Source: an uncultured Succinatimonas sp. (GTDB taxonomy: Bacteria; Pseudomonadota; Gammaproteobacteria; Enterobacterales; Succinivibrionaceae). Taken from it: a stretch of 10,175 nt of DNA. Both the position numbers and the translations under genes were made by a program. Positions 6,313-10,175 of the stretch are shown here, one piece after another; position 1 is the stretch's first letter, and every line of letters starts with the position of its first letter. Location of the stretch: contig CAJKNC010000063.1 of assembly GCA_905201175.1 (NCBI GenBank), forward strand, positions 1-10,175, given 5' to 3'. Under the pieces are notes generated by a model. The model saw only the letters and a program-made list of their open reading frames with translations, did no database searches and was not told the DNA's origin.

Positions 6313-7836
6313 TTATTTACAATTTCCCTTAAGTTTCCTTTGCAGGTAATTAGTTAAAAGCTGCGTCATAGTTACAGCCCAAAATTTCCCTGCAAGCGTC
6401 AAATCGGCAAAACGATTATTAAGTGTTAAAAGACCAGCTTCCTGCCATTGCTTAAAAACTTCATCGGCAAGTACAGAAATATCAACTTCATGCTTCTTTT
6501 TTAAATATTCAAAATCAACAAAGCCCAGCTCTAATTCTTCGCCAAGCTCCTTATACAAACGCCAGTTTTCACCAGGGACAAACATCATGGAGATAGGCAC
6601 GATGCCGCTCTCAACCTTCTTTAAATAATCTTCATACTTACGGGAATTCATGAAGACAAAGCCTTGAATTTTTCCCCCGGCTCCCGGTCCAAAAGCCAAA
6701 GTATCCGCATCGCTCTTAGCTAAAACGTTATAAATATTGCGCTCACGAGTAGTACGGGCAAAATGACTTGCAGTTAACTGCTTCCAATGAAAGCTTGTCA
6801 TTGCTTCACAGCCGATACGATACATATCAGCTCTTTCCTGACTGTCAGGAGCATGCTCGTATTTCCCTGCCGCAATTAATTTCTCAAGCGGAGATCCCTC
6901 CAGCAAAATCAGCTGATATAGATCAACTCCGTGAATAGGCAAGTCGCTGACAATATTCAAATCATTACGCCATGAAGCAAGAGTCTGTCCCGGAAGACCG
7001 AAGATCAAATCAATAACTATGCTTGCTTCATCATAAGCGGCTAAATTTTCAAGCCCCTTTATCAATTCATCTTGACTTGAAATGCGGCCTACGGATTGCC
7101 TTATCTTGGTATCAAAGGTCTGAACACCCAAAGAAAAACGATTAGCTCCGGCTTTTAAGCAGGCTTCTATCTTTTTTTCATCAAAATAAGAAAGACGCCC
7201 TTCAACGGTAAATTCGCAGTCATTAGCTAAAGGAAGATTTTCCCTGCAATAAGAGATAATTCTTTCAAGATCCGAGGCTTCCAGCGCAGTAGGCGTCCCT
7301 CCGCCCATATATACGGCATGAATGGGTTTTTGGCCGACAGCTTTAGAGCCCAGCCACATCTGCATTTCTTTTATTAATGCATCTGCATAGCGCTTTGACT
7401 CCTCCGGCCGATACGGAGCAATATAAAACATGCAGAAAGCACAGCGTGTCTGACAAAAAGGAACATTTATATAAACGGCACTTCTTGCAGTCCTTTCGGC
7501 ATTTAAAAGTAAATCGCAAGCCATCGGCACAAAGGGTGGAGGCACAATCTTGGCATCTCCTGCAGCGTGCGCAAATTTTTTGGCTTCAAAGGCATATTTG
7601 ATTGGATTATCGCTGACGGCAGCTTTCCATGAAATTTCCTCGCCTTGAGATTTAGCCATGTTTTTCATCATTTCTTCCATAGCTGTCCCAGTACGGGGCA
7701 TCTCTGCTCTATTCCCCGCAAACAGCGATGCCATGCTCTTTATTTCATTAATTAATGCGTCCCATGCCACGTTGCCTTTATCATCTGTATATTTTTGTAA
7801 AACGGATAAAAGAGGATTGAAATCGGATGAAAACAT
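6313..7836 (-). CDS. hutW: HutW/ChuW-family radical-SAM anaerobilin synthase (anaerobic haem degradation)
   Basis: A 507-residue cytosolic radical-SAM enzyme. The family opens haem without oxygen by methyl transfer, giving the linear tetrapyrrole anaerobilin and free iron. The [4Fe-4S] motif C-x3-C-x2-C is at Cys128, Cys132 and Cys135 within VPFCQTRCAFCMFY. The SAM-binding glycine motif GGGTPT is at 178-183, followed by the HemN-like VEGR and FSLGVQTFD blocks (211-214, 234-242) and LPGQT (281-285). The PFCQTRCAFC form, the preceding AFEAKKFAHAAG stretch and the haem operon point to HutW/ChuW and not to coproporphyrinogen dehydrogenase HemN. At 507 residues it is longer than the roughly 450-465 I recall for the family; the extra length is a Met-rich N-terminus of about 50-70 residues. 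The ATG at 7836 has AAAGAG with 6-nt spacing. It is the first gene of the operon, just behind two operator-like palindromes. Confidence 0.88.
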   Translation of the reverse strand: MFSSDFNPLLSVLQKYTDDKGNVAWDALINEIKSMASLFAGNRAEMPRTGTAMEEMMKNMAKSQGEEISWKAAVSDNPIKYAFEAKKFAHAAGDAKIVPPPFVPMACDLLLNAERTARSAVYINVPFCQTRCAFCMFYIAPYRPEESKRYADALIKEMQMWLGSKAVGQKPIHAVYMGGGTPTALEASDLERIISYCRENLPLANDCEFTVEGRLSYFDEKKIEACLKAGANRFSLGVQTFDTKIRQSVGRISSQDELIKGLENLAAYDEASIVIDLIFGLPGQTLASWRNDLNIVSDLPIHGVDLYQLILLEGSPLEKLIAAGKYEHAPDSQERADMYRIGCEAMTSFHWKQLTASHFARTTRERNIYNVLAKSDADTLAFGPGAGGKIQGFVFMNSRKYEDYLKKVESGIVPISMMFVPGENWRLYKELGEELELGFVDFEYLKKKHEVDISVLADEVFKQWQEAGLLTLNNRFADLTLAGKFWAVTMTQLLTNYLQRKLKGNCK

Positions 7837-7872
7837 ATATGACTCTTTTCTAGTTAATACCTGCTTAATTTA

Positions 7873-7888
7873 GTTAGCATATGCTAAC
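7873..7888. promoter_or_regulatory. Operator-like palindrome, site A (promoter-proximal to hutW)
   Basis: A perfect 16-bp palindrome, GTTAGCATATGCTAAC, of the form GTTAGC-N4-GCTAAC. It is 37 bp upstream of the hutW start codon and just downstream of the candidate -10 box, so it would cover the transcription start. The same half-sites recur in site B, with centres 29 bp apart. A dimeric repressor is the simplest reader. Confidence 0.75.
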
Positions 7889-7890
7889 AA

Positions 7891-7896
7891 ATTATC
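7891..7896 (-). promoter_or_regulatory. Candidate -10 element of the haem operon promoter
   Basis: On the minus strand this reads GATAAT, five of six matches to TATAAT. It lies between the two palindromes. No good -35 box sits 17 bp upstream (AAGTTA there). An alternative pair is TTGCTA (7904-7909) with TAGCAT (7881-7886) at 17-bp spacing, a weaker -10. Either promoter would be overlapped by both palindromes and give a leader of about 40-50 nt before hutW. Confidence 0.45.
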
Positions 7897-7922
7897 TTTA
7901 AGTTAGCAATAGCTAACTTAAA
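7897..7922. promoter_or_regulatory. Operator-like inverted repeat, site B (promoter-distal)
   Basis: A perfect inverted repeat with 11-bp arms (TTTAAGTTAGC and its complement) around the spacer AATA. Its core is GTTAGC-AATA-GCTAAC, the same half-sites and 4-bp spacer as site A. It covers the spacer and -35 region of the candidate promoter. It does not fit the usual Fur box. The half-site has a passing likeness to DtxR/IdeR boxes (TTAGGTTAG), but the spacing differs. Confidence 0.75.
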
Positions 7923-8064
7923 ATCTGCACTAAAATCTGCTCATCTGCTTATGTTCATGGTGCTTAATTCGTCTTTGCCTAAAGCTCTGCATAAAATCTC
8001 TATACAGTCCTTAAATAAAAACAGAATTCGCACGCACCTTAGCTGATGCCAGCTGCACTCCTGC

Positions 8065-8241
8065 TTAACAATATTGATGCTGATAAAAAAAGATGCTGCT
8101 GCCTATGTCCAATCGTCCAAAATTTGGAATTAAAAGATCGCCGCTGCAGTAGAGATGATCTGAATAGCTCTGCAAATACAATGCAAATTGCTTTTTGATG
8201 CTGTCCTGAAGGAAATTTTCAAGCTCGGCGCCGCTTACGGC
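8065..8241 (-). pseudogene. Possible gene remnant, unrecognised
   Basis: An open frame of 58 codons bounded by stops, with no ATG, so it is not a complete gene as it stands. Its conceptual product contains SDHLYCSGDLLIPNFGRLDI, which has protein-like amino-acid spacing and a loose likeness to the IPGFG strand of HU-like DNA-binding folds. The likeness is too short to support a family. It may be the 3' part of a decayed gene or chance reading of AT-rich intergenic DNA. An overlapping frame on the other strand is about as plausible, which lowers confidence. Confidence 0.15.
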
Positions 8242-8270
8242 CTATCGAGCCTTCACAGAATATCTGCAGA

Positions 8271-8311
8271 GCTCTCAGGCAAATATGCCAGCTTTTTAAT
8301 ATGCTGAGAGC
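8271..8311. repeat. Inverted repeat with nested small hairpin
   Basis: Outer arms GCTCTCAG (8271-8278) and CTGAGAGC (8304-8311) pair perfectly over 8 bp. Inside on the plus strand lies GGCAAATATGCC (8278-8289), which can form a second short stem. It could end transcription of the transposase-like gene about 115-155 bp after its stop, but no U-run follows directly on the minus strand. The function is unknown. Confidence 0.4.
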
Positions 8312-8425
8312 CTGAAGGATATAAATGCTTGCATCTTAAGCTCAGAAGAAAGCTGTATTAATAGATAAGTTAGTCTCTGATGCCATGATTGTTCACAGCA
8401 GCTTGTCTAAAAAATAAGCCATAGA

Positions 8426-10175
8426 TTATAATTCGATAAACGGCAATATCGTCGTCAGCTTATTTTTAAGCGTCGCTAAGGTTTCCACTGACTGCAGCGG
8501 CGTAAGTCCTAAAATTGACGATATTTCATCAAAGCGCAGCTTGCGTCCCTTTCGTAAGGTTTTATTAAAACTTTCGGCTTTGCATGTTTTAAGCAAGATT
8601 TTGTCATGCGCAAAGCTTTCAGGCATTTTAGCAAGCATGCACTCATGCATGATTTCTCTAAGCTGCTTTGTGCTTAAGTTAAGGCCGTTTCTTTTCAAGA
8701 AATAAAGCAGGCTGCGCTCTAGCACAAAAGAAATATGCTTCAGCACAAACTGACCTTGTATTTCATTTATGAATTTATATGACGAGGCATCATTGCTGCC
8801 TCTCACTGCACGAAAAATCTCTTTATCGCGCCATAATGCGCGTATCTGCCGATATAAATCGTGCACAGGATCGCTAAGAGAAGAAGCTATAATATAGAAT
8901 CCGGCCGTAACGCCGCGATTTCTATAAGCGCTGAAATCAAGCTCATATTCTGAAATGTCTTCCTTCTTGCGGATAAACTGCATCAGACCGTGATCATTTT
9001 CCTCATTTTCATCAAACGGGACGGCTTCATAGATATTTTCCCTCTTGCTGACAACCTCGTAGGCTGCCTCCCATTGCTTTGCCAGACGATCTAGATCATG
9101 AATTCGCTTGCTGTCAGACCAGATGACGATAATGCGGGTTTTTACCTTATACGGCTCAGCTTTGCCCAAAATAGATCTTCCGCTTAAATTTAACAGAAAT
9201 TCTTTATATTTATATACGCTCTGTCCCTGCTTATTGTATACGCTCATCCATTTGCCGTTTGACAAAATAAGATCTTGCATGCGCCGCGGAAATTTATGCA
9301 GGTTGCGGATAAGGATATAGTTATATCCAAGCTCGCTTAAGCTTAATAATGCCCTCTTATTGTTAAGCTCAGTATCTGAAATAACGGTAGCCGTACCTCC
9401 GGCATTCTTTAAAAAGCGGTACTTTCTTTCAAATTTCTGCAGAAGCTCATATAAATCCGCACGATTTTTAGGCTGAGTCCATAAATTAAAATCAATAGGA
9501 ATTTTAAAGCTGTTTAAAAATTGACTGAAAAGCATGGGAACTTCCTTAAGGTTCGCCTTTTTGCTTTTATCCTCTTCTAAAAAATAGAACTTAGTTAAAT
9601 AAAAAACATAATTTTGGGCCGGATCCTGCGCAAAGCTGCGTTTTTCATTTAATGCATCAATTATTTTGCCTTTGTATTTATAAAAAAATTTAACAGCTGT
9701 CTTATAGGACTCTTCATTTAAAAGCGATAAATCAAAAATATGATCAGAGAATCCGCCATTACCCTCAAAATAGCTTTCAGGATTGAAATTAAGCAGGGCT
9801 GCAAGATAGAAGCAGATTAAATCTCCGTAAACTTTAAATGCCGGATCGTTGCTTTTGCGTCCAAGCTTAGAAAAAACTGCATCGCAGCCTAATATTTCCC
9901 AAAATTTGCGATATAGGGCCAATGCATAATAATACTGCGGCATAGCAGCCGCTGAATTATTTCCTAAGGAAGCGTCAGCATCTAATTTGGAATGAATTTC
10001 CCTCATTACGGTATTCTGCTTTAAAAACTGATCTTTTATAGCCGAAACATCAGCATTAACCTTTTTTAAAAACTCCTGATCATTTAATTTCTGCTCGCTT
10101 AAAGCGCCGTAGCTTTTGAGCCCCTGAGTTTTAACTTTTCCGGTTGCTTTATCCCTGAAGGTATTAACTATTGCT
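8426..10175 (-). CDS. IS1634-like DDE transposase (partial, 5' end outside window; catalytic acids altered)
   Basis: The open frame runs to the right window edge and gives 582 visible residues. The ATG at 10006 is internal, because the codons before it stay open and encode the family's usual N-terminus (IVNTFRDKATGKVKTQGL). The layout follows IS1634-type transposases of the IS4 superfamily: N-terminal domain, catalytic core with the block TVISDTELNNKRALLSLSEL (207-226 counted from the internal Met), GFYIIASS (369-376), LWRDKEIFR (391-399) and a helical C-terminus. The first catalytic Asp of the usual YDVTTLYF motif appears as Tyr136 in FYLTKFYF, and the final Glu of W-x-I-E-x-x-F-R aligns with Lys395, with a Glu one residue later. 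Only Asp211 is clearly kept. The frame is nonetheless intact. It could be an inactivated or repurposed transposase, or a divergent subgroup with shifted catalytic residues. It is unrelated in function to the haem operon. Confidence 0.75.
   Translation of the reverse strand, partial: AIVNTFRDKATGKVKTQGLKSYGALSEQKLNDQEFLKKVNADVSAIKDQFLKQNTVMREIHSKLDADASLGNNSAAAMPQYYYALALYRKFWEILGCDAVFSKLGRKSNDPAFKVYGDLICFYLAALLNFNPESYFEGNGGFSDHIFDLSLLNEESYKTAVKFFYKYKGKIIDALNEKRSFAQDPAQNYVFYLTKFYFLEEDKSKKANLKEVPMLFSQFLNSFKIPIDFNLWTQPKNRADLYELLQKFERKYRFLKNAGGTATVISDTELNNKRALLSLSELGYNYILIRNLHKFPRRMQDLILSNGKWMSVYNKQGQSVYKYKEFLLNLSGRSILGKAEPYKVKTRIIVIWSDSKRIHDLDRLAKQWEAAYEVVSKRENIYEAVPFDENEENDHGLMQFIRKKEDISEYELDFSAYRNRGVTAGFYIIASSLSDPVHDLYRQIRALWRDKEIFRAVRGSNDASSYKFINEIQGQFVLKHISFVLERSLLYFLKRNGLNLSTKQLREIMHECMLAKMPESFAHDKILLKTCKAESFNKTLRKGRKLRFDEISSILGLTPLQSVETLATLKNKLTTILPFIEL

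Larger units (their letters stand above)
7923..8425. other. Intergenic stretch without a supported gene
   Basis: About 500 bp between the transposase-like gene and the haem operon operators. No open frame with both a start codon and a ribosome binding site is seen on either strand. It holds a short direct repeat AAAATCTGC (7920-7928 and 7932-7940), a folded inverted-repeat segment at 8271-8311, and two short overlapping open frames on opposite strands that look gene-like but lack proper starts (8065-8241 minus, 8164-8307 plus). The end of the insertion element to which the transposase belongs should fall here, but its inverted repeat cannot be fixed because the other end is outside the window. 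The stretch may be decayed insertion-element or gene debris. Confidence 0.5.

Noticed and set aside
6313..7836. HemN coproporphyrinogen dehydrogenase.
   Set aside because: The cysteine motif fits both, but the PFCQTRCAFC form, the flanking AKKFAHAAG stretch and the haem-uptake operon fit HutW/ChuW better.
7866..7874. TAATTTAGT matching the direct repeat that flanks the 4167-4185 hairpin.
   Set aside because: It is a single AT-rich 9-mer in the opposite orientation without the hairpin; probably coincidence.
7873..7922. Fur box at the haem operon promoter.
   Set aside because: GATAAT occurs once, but the 7-1-7 Fur consensus is not met; the clear symmetry is GTTAGC-N4-GCTAAC instead.
8046..8198. 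Plus-strand 50-codon ORF beginning with ATG.
   Set aside because: There is no convincing ribosome binding site, a Cys run in the middle, and no recognisable family; likely chance.
8164..8307. Plus-strand open frame with protein-like content (contains FKLGAAYGLSSLHRISAEL).
   Set aside because: It has no start codon or ribosome binding site, spans only 47 codons, and overlaps an equally plausible frame on the other strand.
10004..10006. ATG at 10006 as the start of the transposase-like gene.
   Set aside because: The frame stays open to the window edge, and the upstream codons encode a normal transposase N-terminus, so this Met is internal.
1..10175. CRISPR arrays, tRNA or rRNA genes.
   Set aside because: No regularly spaced repeats, cloverleaf with the usual conserved bases, or rRNA-like sequence were seen on either strand.

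Overview
The window reads as chromosomal DNA of an anaerobic or facultative Gram-negative bacterium. It encodes an outer-membrane TonB-dependent receptor with a signal peptide and plug, an ExbB-type proton channel, and an oxygen-independent radical-SAM haem-degrading enzyme. Base composition is moderately AT-rich (by eye about 40-45% GC) and looks even across the window. The gene mix would fit a host-associated gammaproteobacterium, possibly of the Succinivibrionaceae type, but that placement is a low-confidence inference.

Every supported gene lies on the minus strand, so transcription runs from high to low coordinates. At the right edge (8426-10175) is a 5'-truncated transposase-like gene related to the IS1634 branch of the IS4 superfamily. 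Two of its three expected catalytic acids seem to be missing. Next comes a roughly 590-bp intergenic stretch (7837-8425). Its right part holds only hairpins and gene-like scraps. Its left end holds a compact control region with two copies of GTTAGC-N4-GCTAAC around a plausible -10 box.

From that promoter runs what looks like one operon of eight genes: hutW-like radical-SAM anaerobilin synthase (7836-6313), haem-type TonB-dependent receptor (6296-4194), ECF S component (4156-3614), EcfT (3633-2860), fused double ATPase EcfA (2863-1460), HutX-family cytosolic haem carrier (1463-954), flavodoxin-like protein (957-412), and ExbB (422 onward, cut by the left edge). From the S component to ExbB every junction overlaps (20, 4, 4, 4 and about 11 bp). 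A perfect 8-bp hairpin flanked by a 9-bp direct repeat separates the receptor from the inner-membrane genes.

Together the genes make a coherent route for haem. ExbB (with partners presumably off the left edge) energises the receptor, which moves haem across the outer membrane. The ECF S/T/AA module would move it across the inner membrane, HutX would hold it in the cytosol, and HutW plus the flavodoxin would open the ring without oxygen to release iron. The unusual part is the inner-membrane step: classical Gram-negative haem loci use a periplasmic binding protein with a HutBCD/HmuTUV-type ABC importer, and none is seen here. An ECF importer in that position is the main candidate for an under-described system. 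That it carries haem is inferred from context, not shown by the sequence.
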